Source: Nannocystis punicea
GTDB lineage: Bacteria > Myxococcota_A > Polyangia > Nannocystales > Nannocystaceae
Reading direction: 5' to 3'
Length of the DNA: 64,000 bases
Assembly: GCF_026965555.1 (NCBI RefSeq)
Contig: NZ_CP114040.1
Span: forward strand, 5,270,001 to 5,334,000
The notes beneath the pieces are model-generated. The model searched no databases. It had not been told where the DNA came from and worked only from the letters and a program-made list of their open reading frames with translations. Every line of letters begins with the position of its first letter. Within the stretch, counting starts at the first letter, position 1. Shown one piece after another: positions 37,082 to 50,092 of the stretch. The position numbers were made by a program, and so were the translations under genes.

Positions 37082-37255
37082 ATGAGCTACTACCGCAACG
37101 CGTTCACCAGCTTCGAAGAGTTCCAGCGCGAGGCGCTCCGCAGCGACCGCGACGAGCTCGGCAAGGAAGAGCTCGAGCTCATCTATGACCTCGAGGACAG
37201 CGACAACCTGGTGCGGCCGGCCGCTCGTGCCCGTCGGCGACGGAGCCGCGAGTAA
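37082..37255 (+). CDS. Conserved-looking 57-residue protein of unknown function
   Basis: I do not know the family. The product starts MSYYRNAFTSFEEFQREAL, continues with a Glu/Asp-rich centre (KEELELIYDLEDSDN) and ends in a run of Arg (ARARRRRSRE). The acidic middle and basic end suggest a small nucleic-acid or protein partner. Support for a real gene: a ribosome site AAGGTGGG at proper distance, ordinary codon use for this genome with high third-position GC, and a pronounced inverted repeat just upstream. It is divergent from parA. Confidence 0.6.
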   Translation: MSYYRNAFTSFEEFQREALRSDRDELGKEELELIYDLEDSDNLVRPAARARRRRSRE

Positions 37256-37383
37256 GTCATGGCCGCGCTGACCGGGACCTTCGCCGCGAGCCCCATCGCG
37301 GCCGCCCAGGGGGGCGATCTGTCGACCCTCCTGCTCGGCGCCTCGAAGCTGATCGTCTTCGGGATCTTGAGCTGCGCAGTGTC

Positions 37384-38748
37384 TCAGAGCCCCGGGCTCG
37401 GCGCCGCGAAGTCCCAGCTCTCCGGCGCGTCCGGTGCATCCGGCGCGACGCGGACCAGCGCGGCCTCCTGGGTCGCCGGGTCGGGCGCCACCAGCGGATC
37501 CCGCCAGGCGCGGTAGCTGCTCCGTAGCTCGCTCAGGTCGTCGCGCAGCACGACCGCCTCGAAGTTGCCCAGGCCCGCGTTGGCGAGCGCGTTGTCGTCG
37601 GTCCTCAGGACCAGGGCGTCGCCGACAGGTCCTTCGTACAAGGATCCGACGAGCAGGGCCTTTCGGCCAGGTGCCAGGCAGGTGCTCGGCGCACAGCCGC
37701 CGTCGCCGCTGAAGTAGAGCAGGGGATCGATGCCCGGCGCCTCGGGAGCGACGGAGTCGGCGAGCGTGAAGCCGGCGAGGTCGACCTCGCCGGGGCCGAG
37801 GTTCACGACTTCGACGAACTCGGCGTGCTTCTCGAGGCTGGCCGGCCCGGGCGGATTGCTGAGCACCTCGACGATCGCCACCGTCGCGGGGACGGGCGCC
37901 TCGCCGGTGGTGCTGTCCTCGCCGGGAGCGGGCAGCTCGCCCGGGCTCGGCGCGCAGGCGACCCAGTCGGCGGCGCTGTCGCTGTCGACCGTCGGATCGA
38001 GGCGGCACAGCGACTCGCCGGCGCCAGGCGCCTCCGCCGGCGGGCCGCTCCACAGCGCGGGCTCGTCGAAGGGCGCCGGCTGAACCGCGCCGTAGAGGAT
38101 GGTGTCGCCCAGGTTGCCGTCCTGGTCGCGCAGGCCGACGGCCCCGTCCTCGTTGCGCAGGCCGCCCCCGTCGGCGAAGGCTGCCCGCAGGACCGCGCCC
38201 TCGCGCAGGACCGAAGGGACAGGCAGGTCGGCGGGGCTGGCGTAGCGCGCGAGCAACAGGCGCTCACCGGGCTGCAGCACCTCGCCGCCGATCCCGAGAT
38301 CGCCCATCCACAGCTCGGGCCAACTGCGGGCGACCACGACCAGGCCGCCGAGGGTCAGCGGGCTGTCGCCGACGTGGGCGATCTCGACGAACTCCGGACT
38401 CGCGGCGCCGCCGTCCTTGCCGTCGGGATCGGCCATCACCTCGGTGATCCGCAGCACGCCGAGGTCGATGGTCGGCCCGCCGCCCGTGTCCGTGAGGACA
38501 GGTCCTCCGGACCCTGTCCCGAAGGTCGAGGTGGGCTCGGGGAGCCCGAGATCGACCGGCGCGGAGCCCCAGTCGGGGAGGCTGGGCCAGGTGGTGGCGT
38601 CGGCCGAGGTCGAGGTGCCGGCGCCGCTCGTGCCCGAACTGCTGGTCGAGGTGTCGGTCGGGGTCCCGGCGGGCTGCGGGCTCCAGGCGCCGCAGGCGGC
38701 CGCGAACGCGGAGAAGAGGAGGGGAGAGAGGAAGTGTCGTGAGTGCAC
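37384..38748 (-). CDS. Lamin-tail-domain lipoprotein
   Basis: The 454-residue protein has a lipobox (FAAACGA), a Ser/Thr/Gly linker (TSTSSSGTSGAGTSTS) typical of this organism's surface proteins, and two lamin-tail-like domains: one from ITEVMADPDG through PEFVEIAHVGDSPLTLGGL and PGERLLLARY, the second from IVEVLSNPPG through AEFVEVVNLGPGEVDLAGFTL and PGRKALLVG. These beta-sandwich domains often appear in exported proteins of predatory and soil bacteria and may bind surfaces or DNA. The start is GTG 38748. Palindrome copies lie in frame at 38207-38230 and 38486-38527. Confidence 0.85.
   Translation of the reverse strand: MHSRHFLSPLLFSAFAAACGAWSPQPAGTPTDTSTSSSGTSGAGTSTSADATTWPSLPDWGSAPVDLGLPEPTSTFGTGSGGPVLTDTGGGPTIDLGVLRITEVMADPDGKDGGAASPEFVEIAHVGDSPLTLGGLVVVARSWPELWMGDLGIGGEVLQPGERLLLARYASPADLPVPSVLREGAVLRAAFADGGGLRNEDGAVGLRDQDGNLGDTILYGAVQPAPFDEPALWSGPPAEAPGAGESLCRLDPTVDSDSAADWVACAPSPGELPAPGEDSTTGEAPVPATVAIVEVLSNPPGPASLEKHAEFVEVVNLGPGEVDLAGFTLADSVAPEAPGIDPLLYFSGDGGCAPSTCLAPGRKALLVGSLYEGPVGDALVLRTDDNALANAGLGNFEAVVLRDDLSELRSSYRAWRDPLVAPDPATQEAALVRVAPDAPDAPESWDFAAPSPGL
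38486..38527. repeat. Dispersed palindromic element, copy inside lamin-tail gene
   Basis: GTCCGTGAGGACAGGTCCTC and CGGACCCTGTCCCGAAGG; two nested inverted repeats (GTCC/GGAC and AGGACAGGTCCT). A smaller copy (GACCGAAGGGACAGGCAGG) is at 38210-38228. Confidence 0.55.
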
Positions 38749-38843
38749 ACCCCGAGGTCGCGGCTCGCGGGGTCGGTTTTGCAGCCCGGGCGCGATGTTT
38801 CAGCCGGGCGACCCGTGAGCACGCGCGCCAACGCCGGTTGGGC

Positions 38844-40673
38844 TCAACCGAGGGCGTAGTCCTTGAGCTTGCGGTAGAGCGTGGTGCGATCGATGCCGAG
38901 GAGGGCGGCGGCGCGGGCCTTGTTGCCGTCGGTGGCCGCGAGGGCGCCGAGGATCGCCTCGCGCTCGAGCTCCGCCAGCGGGCGCACCAGCCGTGCGTCC
39001 GGCGGAGCCTCGGCCGGGGCGATCGGTGCGGCGCGCATCAGCTCCGGCGGGAGATCGTCGAGGTCGAGGATCGGGCCGTCGCCGAGGACCATGGCCCGCT
39101 CGATGACGTTGCGGAGCTCGCGGACGTTGCCGGGCCAGCGGTAACGGGTCAGCACCTCGAGCGCGGCCGGCGAGACGTCGGTGATCCGCCGGCCCAGGCT
39201 CTCGCCGAACAGCTTGGCGAAGTGCAGGGCGAGCCGCGGGATGTCGTCGCGACGCTCGCGCAGCGGCGGGATGGTCGTCTGGATGACGCTGAGCCGGTAC
39301 AGCAGGTCTTCGCGGAATCGGCCCGCTTCGACCATCTGCGGGAGATTTCGGTGCGTCGCGGCGATCAGGCGCACGTCGACCGAGAGCTCCTTCGTGCCGC
39401 CGACGCGGGTGAGCGTGCGGTTCTCGAGCACGCGGAGCATCCGCGCCTGGGCCGGCAGGCTGAGCTCACCGACCTCGTCCATGAACAGGGTGCCGCCGTG
39501 GGCTCGCACGAACACGCCTTCGTGCTGGCTGACCGCGCCGGTGAAGGCGCCTTTCTCGTGCCCGAACAGCTCGCTCTCGAGCAAGCCCTCGGGGATCGCG
39601 GCGCAATTGACGGCGACGAACGGCCTGGTCGCCCGCGGGGACAACGCGTGGACCATGCCGGCCGCGAGCTCCTTGCCGGTGCCGCTCTCGCCGAACAGGA
39701 GGATGGTGGTCGGGGTCGCCGCGACTCGCTCGAGGAACACGTGGAGGCGCTGGATCGCCGGCGAATTGCCGATGATCTGGCCGTGGGCGGAACCTGTCTT
39801 TGGGGTCAGTTTGGCAGCCGCCGTCAGCTGTTGTCGTTCCCCCGCGCTCTCGCCGCTGGCGCTGACGAGCTGAGCGGCGCAGACCAGGAGGAGCAGCGCC
39901 TGCTCGTCGTAGGTCGACCGCACGGCGCGCGGCGCGTCCCACTCCGCGTAGAAGATCAGCCCCTCCGCCGGGGCGGCCATGGCCCCGACGATCCCGCGCA
40001 GCTGCACGCTGCGGCGATCGGCCAGGTCGGGCTCGGCCAGCACGTCGCGCAGCAGGAAGCCCCGGCGCTCGCGGAGCACCCGGGCGAGCAGGGCCGGCGA
40101 GAGCGCGAGGTCGCAGACCGGGCCGGCGCTGGCGCTGCTGAGGATGTCGCTGCCGTCAGGGCTGAGGAGCAGCGCCCGCGTCGCCGGCAGCGCCTCGAGG
40201 GCCCATGCAGAGGCGGCGCGGAACACCGCGGCCAACGAGCCGCAGCGCGCGAGCTTGTCGCCGAGCGCCGCCAGGGCCGCCAGGCGGTTGCGACCCTCGG
40301 GGCTGGAGATCGCCCGGGTCGCATCGAGCTCGACCGTGCCGCGGACCGGCGCGGCGGGCTCGGGCGCGACGAAGGCGAGGGTGGTGTTGCCGAGGGTGAA
40401 GGCCGCGCCGGGTGCGAGCTCCTGACCCGCTTTCAGCGCCTGGCGCTGGCCCTCGGCGACGCTCCACACCGGGTTGACGCCGGCGACTTCGACGACGCGG
40501 AGGCGGCCGGCGGCGCGGTCGAGCTGGATCGTGAGGTGATGGCGCGAGACCGCCCCGTCGCCGAGTTGCAGGCCCTCGCCCTGGCCGCGGCCGATCGTCA
40601 GCGGCCCGTCGCCGAGCTCGAGCTGACGCCCGCGATCCGGTCCGGCCTGGACGATGAGCTGAAAAGGATGCAC
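38844..40673 (-). CDS. Sigma-54-dependent activator with FHA and GAF-like input domains
   Basis: The 609-residue regulator has an N-terminal FHA domain (about residues 1-105: LTIGRGQGEGLQLGDGAVSRHH), a GAF-like domain (about 130-270), the AAA+ activator domain with Walker A GESGTGKE, the sigma-54 contact loop GAFTGA, Walker B GTLFMDEVGEL and the R-finger region VRELRNVIERAM, and a Fis-type helix-turn-helix at the end (NKARAAALLGIDRTTLYRKL). FHA-headed activators answer Ser/Thr kinases rather than histidine kinases. The GTG start is 8 bases after a TATAGT hexamer (minus strand, 40682-40687), so the message may be leaderless. One palindrome copy at 39792-39809 falls in the linker before the AAA+ domain. 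Confidence 0.94.
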   Translation of the reverse strand: MHPFQLIVQAGPDRGRQLELGDGPLTIGRGQGEGLQLGDGAVSRHHLTIQLDRAAGRLRVVEVAGVNPVWSVAEGQRQALKAGQELAPGAAFTLGNTTLAFVAPEPAAPVRGTVELDATRAISSPEGRNRLAALAALGDKLARCGSLAAVFRAASAWALEALPATRALLLSPDGSDILSSASAGPVCDLALSPALLARVLRERRGFLLRDVLAEPDLADRRSVQLRGIVGAMAAPAEGLIFYAEWDAPRAVRSTYDEQALLLLVCAAQLVSASGESAGERQQLTAAAKLTPKTGSAHGQIIGNSPAIQRLHVFLERVAATPTTILLFGESGTGKELAAGMVHALSPRATRPFVAVNCAAIPEGLLESELFGHEKGAFTGAVSQHEGVFVRAHGGTLFMDEVGELSLPAQARMLRVLENRTLTRVGGTKELSVDVRLIAATHRNLPQMVEAGRFREDLLYRLSVIQTTIPPLRERRDDIPRLALHFAKLFGESLGRRITDVSPAALEVLTRYRWPGNVRELRNVIERAMVLGDGPILDLDDLPPELMRAAPIAPAEAPPDARLVRPLAELEREAILGALAATDGNKARAAALLGIDRTTLYRKLKDYALG

Positions 40674-40681
40674 TTACCGCG

Positions 40682-40687
40682 ACTATA
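40682..40687 (-). promoter_or_regulatory. Candidate -10 box of the FHA-sigma-54 regulator
   Basis: TATAGT on the minus strand, ending 8 bases before the GTG start; no ribosome site fits between. Confidence 0.45.
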
Positions 40688-40832
40688 ACATCGTCGCTGC
40701 GCCCGGCCGGGGCGCGCGCCGATTCTCGCGGAGTATCGGCGAAATTGACGACGCGTCCGTCCGCGCCCGAGACCGCAAATTCCGTTCTTCGGGCCACGAA
40801 TCAGCCGTCCGCGCGCGTGGAACTCGCGTGGT

Positions 40833-40860
40833 TGACAGCCTAGGGCCGAGTGTTACGTTT
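40833..40860 (+). promoter_or_regulatory. Candidate promoter of lon
   Basis: A perfect -35 TTGACA (40833-40838) followed after 16 bases by TACGTT (40855-40860), a weak -10. The lon GTG is 11 bases downstream. Confidence 0.45.
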
Positions 40861-40871
40861 CCGGCACTCTT

Positions 40872-43322
<2,451 letters not shown>

Positions 43323-43345
43323 GCGCGGGCTTTGCGGACCGCCGG

Positions 43346-43368
43346 GCCTGGGGATTCCATCCCCGGGC
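43346..43368 (+). terminator. Hairpin after lon
   Basis: GCCTGGGGAT pairs with ATCCCCGGGC around TCC, within a wider GACCGC/GCGGTC stem; only a short T-run follows (TTT at 43381-43383), so termination may be weak. Confidence 0.4.
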
Positions 43369-43473
43369 TCGCGGTCGTCGTTTGCGTGACGACGAGTTTT
43401 CGGCCGCCGAGAGCGCGCCGTGGCAGGTGCATTTTTCGGGCCCTTCCGCCGGCTCGGCTCGCTCGGTGGCCGA

Positions 43474-43501
43474 TTGACATGCGAGAACCGGGCCTTACTC
43501 T
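43474..43501 (+). promoter_or_regulatory. Candidate promoter of dnaK
   Basis: TTGACA (43474-43479), 16 bases, TACTCT (43496-43501). The dnaK start is about 98 bases downstream of the -10. No CIRCE element was seen. Confidence 0.5.
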
Positions 43502-43599
43502 GCGCCCGTAACGCTTCCCGGCCTTGTCGGCTCGAGTGGGAAGCAGAAGTCCCCCCGGCCCGTACGGGCCCCAAGTCCGAGAAAGGTCAGAGTTCCACA

Positions 43600-45540
<1,941 letters not shown>

Positions 45541-45558
45541 CGCGCTCCGGCGCGCATC

Positions 45559-45592
45559 GGGCCGAGTCCCTCGCGGGGCTCGGCCCTTTTTG
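45559..45592 (+). terminator. Rho-independent terminator of dnaK
   Basis: GGGCCGAG (45559-45566) pairs with CTCGGCCC (45579-45586) and is followed by five T residues. Confidence 0.88.
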
Positions 45593-45793
45593 TTTGCCGA
45601 GCCGAAGGTCGGCGGACCGCGCGACGCCCGTATCGGCAGACCTCTCCTCGGCGCGTCACCGAGTCGATCGCGGCGGTCGCCGGGTCGGCACCCAGGGGGA
45701 CGCGAACCGACGAAGTTCTCGCCTCCATGCGCGCCAGCGCGAGTTTGCCCGTCTTTGGACAGCGCGAGGCGGAGGGACTAAAAGAATGAGGGT

Positions 45794-46663
45794 ATGCGTC
45801 GTCGCGCGAAGGCTGTCGCTGCGCTCGCGTTCGGGCTCGTCCTCACCAGCTGCGCCGGTCCCAACCTCTGGACCGACGGCACCAGCGTGTCGACGGGCCT
45901 GTCGAGCCGCGGTCGCCTGCGCCGGCCGGCCAAGCTCGAGCTGACGGGCAGCGGCTTCAAGGTGCCGGAGCGGTGGAAGACGCGCGGGTTCCAGTACGGC
46001 ACCGAGGAGCTGGTGACGGCGCTCGGCCGCGCGGCCAAGTCGGTGCGCGGAGGATCCAAGAAGGCCACGCTCGGCATCGCCGACCTCAGCCCGCAGCGCG
46101 GCGGCAAGTCGAAGTGGCACAGCAGCCACCAGAGCGGCCGCGACGTCGACCTGATCTTCTATAGCGCCGACGAGCAGGGCAAGCCGCTGGCGCCGCCCGA
46201 GAACGACATGATCCGCTACGACGGCGAGGGCAAGCCGTACATCCGCGGGAAGGGCACGTACAACGACGCGATCTGGGAGCAGCGCCGCTTCGACACCGCG
46301 CGCAACTGGGCCCTGGTCGAGGCGCTGCTGAGCGACGCGACCATCCGCGTGCAGTGGATCTTCGTCTCGCAGCCGCTCGAGGACCGCCTGGTCGAGTACG
46401 CGACGCGCCACAAGAAGCCCCGCTGGCTCATCGAGTTCGCCCGCGCGGTCATGTACGACCCGCCCGACGCGCCGACGCACAGCGACCACTTCCACGTGCG
46501 GATCTACTGCCCGCGCGACGATCGGTTCCACGGCTGTGTCGACCGCGGCGTGGTCTGGCAGCACGAGAAGAAGTCGTACAAGTACGGCGGCCCGGAGCGC
46601 TACGACCCCATCGCGTGGCGCTCGCTGGCGTCGCTGTCGGCGATCGCGCTCGTGCCGGGCTGA
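45794..46663 (+). CDS. Penicillin-insensitive murein endopeptidase-like lipoprotein
   Basis: The 289-residue protein has lipobox VLTSCAG and a MepA/LAS-type zinc peptidase domain. The diagnostic motifs are HSSHQSGRDVDL (first zinc ligands, about residues 113-124) and SDHFHVRIYCPRDD (about 230-243). MepA cuts the D-Ala-meso-DAP cross-link of peptidoglycan. The region between is longer than in E. coli MepA (TYNDAIWEQRRFDTARNWAL). Start ATG 45794 has GAGGG three bases upstream. It lies between the dnaK terminator and the repeat field and appears to be a single-gene unit. Confidence 0.88.
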   Translation: MRRRAKAVAALAFGLVLTSCAGPNLWTDGTSVSTGLSSRGRLRRPAKLELTGSGFKVPERWKTRGFQYGTEELVTALGRAAKSVRGGSKKATLGIADLSPQRGGKSKWHSSHQSGRDVDLIFYSADEQGKPLAPPENDMIRYDGEGKPYIRGKGTYNDAIWEQRRFDTARNWALVEALLSDATIRVQWIFVSQPLEDRLVEYATRHKKPRWLIEFARAVMYDPPDAPTHSDHFHVRIYCPRDDRFHGCVDRGVVWQHEKKSYKYGGPERYDPIAWRSLASLSAIALVPG

Positions 46664-46770
46664 AGCCGCGCGAGGCGTGGGCGCTGCGCGTCGACGTCGC
46701 GGTGTCATGGACGGGCTGCTCGTTGCGCGATGGTTCGGTTGCCACTCGAGCGCTCGCCCGCGAGGCCGAG

Positions 46771-47570
46771 CGCGAGCTGTTCGTCGCGCGGTGACATGGG
46801 CGAAGGGACAGGTCGTGAGGCCGCCGCCGATGCTCGAGAGCTGTCCGGCTGCTCCCGGCGAAGGGTCGTGCGCGAGCTGTTCGTCGCGCGGCGATAGGGT
46901 CGAAGGGACAGGTCGTGAGGCTGCCCGCTGATGCTCGGGCACTTGCTCGAGTGCTCTCGGCGAGGGCGGCACGCGAGCTGTTCGTCGCGCGGCGATAGGG
47001 TCGAAGGGACAGGTCGTGAGGCTGCCCGCTGATGCTCGGCACTTGCTCGAGTGCTCTCGGCGAGGGCGGCGCGCGAGCTGTTCGTCGGGCGGCGATAGGG
47101 TCGAAGGGACAGGTCGTGAGGCTGCCTGCTGATGCTCGGGCACTTGCTCGAGTGCTCTCGGCGAGGGCGGCGCGCGAGCTGTTCGTCGCGCGGCGATAGG
47201 GTCGAAGGGACAGGTCGTGAGGCTGCCTGCTGGTGCTCGGGCACTTGCTCGAGTGCTCTCGGCGAGGGCGGCGCGCGAGCTGTTCGTCGGGCGGCGATAG
47301 GGTCGAAGGGACAGGTCGTGAGGCTGCCCGCTGATGCTCGGGCACTTGCTCGAGTGCTCTCGGCGAGGGCGGCGCGCGAGCTGTTCGTCGGGCGGCGATA
47401 GAGTCGAAGGGACAGGTCGTGAGCTGCCTGCCGGTGCTCGGGGGCTGCCCGGCTGCTCGTAGCGAGGGCCGCGCGCGAGCTGTTCTTCGCGCGGCAATAG
47501 GGTCGAAGGGACAGGTCGTGGGTCCTGCCGGTGCTCGGGAGCTGTCCGGCGACTCCCGGCGAGGGCTGCG
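46771..47570. repeat. 100-bp tandem array, eight copies, containing the palindrome core
   Basis: CGCGAGCTGTTCGTCGCGCGG starts successive copies near 46771, 46871, 46972, 47072, 47173, 47274, 47375 and 47474. Each contains TCGAAGGGACAGGTCGTGAG, the core of the dispersed element, about 30 bases later. The middle five copies are nearly identical; the outer ones are diverged. The period of 99-101 bases is not a multiple of three, against a coding role. Confidence 0.88.
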
Positions 47571-47580
47571 CGCGAGACCC

Positions 47581-47990
47581 ACTCGCAAGTTGCGAGCGGT
47601 CGACCGAGCCAGCACCCGACTCGCCAGTTGCGAGCGGTCGGCCGAGCGGGACGGGCTCGCGAGTTGCGAGCATCGGCCTGCCCTTGCGAGTGACATGGGG
47701 GCTAGCGACCTGCAGCCGGGGCTTACCGGGTACGAGCAGTTGGGCAGGGGCGCGCGACCGCGCGGGCTCGCAAGTTGCGAGCGTCCGGCTGCGCGAAGGG
47801 CCGGCTCGCGAATTGCGAGCGTCCGGTCGCGCGAAGGGCGGCTTGCGAGTTGCGAGCGTCCGGTTGCGCGAAGGGCGGCTCGCAAGTTGCGAGCGTCCGG
47901 CTGCGCGAAGGGCCGGCTCGCAAGTTGCGAGCGTCCGGCTGCGCGAAGGGCCGGCTCGCAAGTTGCGAGCGTCGCAGGTGCGCAGAGACT
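47581..47990. repeat. Array of 17-bp palindromes spaced 36-38 bp
   Basis: GCTCGCAAGTTGCGAGC, an 8-bp perfect inverted repeat around one base, recurs at 47766, 47804, 47841, 47878, 47916 and 47954 with small changes, each followed by GTCCGGCTGCGCGAAGGGC. Related copies start at 47581, 47619 and 47655, and a partial one at about 48246. Period 36-38 bp, so roughly 3.5 helical turns. Confidence 0.85.
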
Positions 47991-48079
47991 CGCCACCTGC
48001 GAGCCGACCTCGCCACCGCGGGCGGTCGAGCGACACACGCGAGCGCCGCTCGTGGGCTCCGGAACTCGAGTCGAGCGAG

Positions 48080-48210
48080 GAGTCGGTGATCGGCTCGGCG
48101 AGCCGGCGAGCGAGGTCGGCGAACGGTCGTCTCGACGTAAGTCGGCTCGGCGAGCCGACTTGCGGGCTCGTGCATCTCGCAAGTCGGCTCGGCGAGCCGG
48201 CCTGCGGCCT
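48080..48210. repeat. Hairpin-rich segment
   Basis: AAGTCGGCTCG (48139-48149) pairs with CGAGCCGACTT (48151-48161) around a single base. Similar CGGCTCGGCGAGCCG cores are near 48087 and 48187. Confidence 0.7.
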
Positions 48211-48664
48211 CGCGTCGATCCGCGTGGCCCGTGCAGCCACGGCCGGGCTCGCAAGTTGCGATCGGAGCGCTTCGCCACGAACGGCCGCTTGCTGGCTCGC
48301 AGCCCGCGAGATCGCGTGAATTGAGCCGCTGGCTGCGCGCATGCGCGCGTCGGCTGCGCCTGGCTCGAAGGTCAGGAGGTCGATCGCGAGATCTCTGCGA
48401 TGGAGATCTGCACGTCGATGTCCCGAGCGCTGGTCACTCCGATCTCTTGAGTAGATCGGGATGCCGATCGGCCGCCTCGCTGCAGGCGGCGAGATCTCGC
48501 GTCATCGTGGTGCTGCGCTGGCTGAGGCTGTTGGTCGTCCGTCGTGACTCGCGGGCGCGACGGCTGCTCGTACGGCGCTTGAGCTGAATGCCTGGGCAGG
48601 GGGGTACTGAACGTTCTCGCAGAATGCGAGGCGACCGAAACTTGCCGACATCGCGTGAAAGTGC

Positions 48665-48693
48665 TTCTAGTGATCTACTCAGTAGATTATATT
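48665..48693 (+). promoter_or_regulatory. Candidate MerR-type promoter with a dyad in the spacer
   Basis: TATATT (48688-48693) is a good -10. The dyad ATCTACT-C-AGTAGAT (48673-48687) fills the spacer, as MerR-family regulators require; TTCTAG (48665-48670) or GCTTCT (48663-48668) could be the -35. A related sequence, GATCTCTTGAGTAGATC, is at 48441-48457. The MerR-like gene starts about 138 bases downstream. Confidence 0.55.
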
Positions 48694-48831
48694 GCGGACC
48701 CACAAGCCAACCTGATCGCGCCAAAGGAACTACACGGCTTGGATCACACCTCCGCTACCTTGTGAAGCCTCTCCGCCCGGGCACCGCAGTCCACGCGCTC
48801 CCGGCCGCGACTCCCTCCGCAGCAACCCGCC

Positions 48832-49377
48832 ATGCCGACCTCGCTCACCGAAGCCCAGATCCGCGACATCGAAGCGAGCAGCCCCGAGGGGCTGTCGTCG
48901 CAGCAGCTCGTCGCGGTGTTCGAGGACGCCGACGTCAAGTTCAGCGAGGCGAACCTCCGCCGCTACGTGCAGCTCGGCCTGGTGCCGCGCTCGCGGCGGG
49001 TCGGCCACAAGGGCAAGCACCTCGGCTCGCACGGCGTGTACCCGATCCGCGCGGTGCGGCGCATCAACACCATCAAGAAGCTGATGGCGGAGCGCTACAC
49101 GATCGAGGAGATCCAGGCCAAGTTCCTCACCTTCAAGGACAGCATCGAGATCCTCGACGAAGCACTCGAGGAGCTGCTGTCCGCCTTCGCCGCGAAGATC
49201 GACGCCGAAGAGCCGTCGCCGCGGCGCGACAGCCTCTACGGCGAGCTCCGCTCGCTCCGCTCGGCCGCCGACGCGCTGCTGTCCGGCGTCTACCGGCTCG
49301 AGAAGCTGCTCATCGCCGGCGGCGGCGCAGTCCGTCCGCGGGGCGGTGGGGCCGCGAGTCCGACTGAACTTTTGTAA
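48832..49377 (+). CDS. MerR-like transcriptional regulator
   Basis: The 181-residue protein has an N-terminal winged helix of the MerR type: LSSQQLVAVFEDADVKFSEANLRRYVQLGLVPRS is the helix-turn-helix part (shown in pieces: SEANLRRYVQLGLVP), and YPIRAVRRINTIKKLM with YTIEEIQ the second part. A coiled-coil helix follows (about 100-150), and the C-terminal part has no cysteines, so metal sensing is unlikely. The first helix is preceded by an unusual 25-residue leader. The dyad in its promoter spacer suggests self-regulation. It is followed by the orphan sigma-region-4 gene and purH on the same strand. Confidence 0.82.
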   Translation: MPTSLTEAQIRDIEASSPEGLSSQQLVAVFEDADVKFSEANLRRYVQLGLVPRSRRVGHKGKHLGSHGVYPIRAVRRINTIKKLMAERYTIEEIQAKFLTFKDSIEILDEALEELLSAFAAKIDAEEPSPRRDSLYGELRSLRSAADALLSGVYRLEKLLIAGGGAVRPRGGGAASPTELL

Positions 49378-49410
49378 CTGTCCTTTTAGACCTGTCCTTT
49401 CCGACCTGCT
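49378..49410. repeat. Dispersed palindromic element, intergenic copy
   Basis: ACTGTCCTTTTAGACCTGTC and CTTTCCGACCTGC directly after the stop of the MerR-like gene. Confidence 0.45.
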
Positions 49411-49480
49411 CGTTCGTTCCGCTCACCTCCGCGCATTGGGTATACCGGCGCCGCTCCGCGCGCGCCGCCAGGGGATCATC

Positions 49481-50056
<576 letters not shown>

Positions 50057-50092
50057 CCCGGCCGCCGCGCGGGTGGTACCGCGGGCGCGCCT

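Larger units (their letters stand above)
46664..48671. other. Two-kilobase repeat field without a credible gene
   Basis: All long open frames here arise from GC-rich repeats with periods of 37-38 and 100-101 bases, which do not keep one frame. Three parts can be told apart: a 100-bp array (46771-47570), an array of short palindromes (47581-47990) and a set of hairpins (about 48080-48210). The last 300 bases become more AT-rich and carry the promoter of the MerR-like gene. Confidence 0.75.

Noticed and set aside
37259..37516. An 85-codon plus-strand frame after the 57-residue gene
   Set aside because: It enters the coding region of the convergent lamin-tail gene, and has no ribosome site or domain; only its first 40 residues are hydrophobic.
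35213..38053. A single 946-codon minus-strand reading frame across parB, parA and beyond
   Set aside because: Only the last 311 codons match ParB; the upstream part is out of frame with the recognised ParA and lamin-tail proteins.
47581..47990. CRISPR array
   Set aside because: The intervening sequences are themselves conserved rather than unique, the repeat is only 17 bp, and no cas gene is present.
45656..48342. Long minus-strand frames of more than 500 codons in the repeat field
   Set aside because: They arise from repeats with 37- and 100-bp periods that shift frame; no domain or signal is seen.
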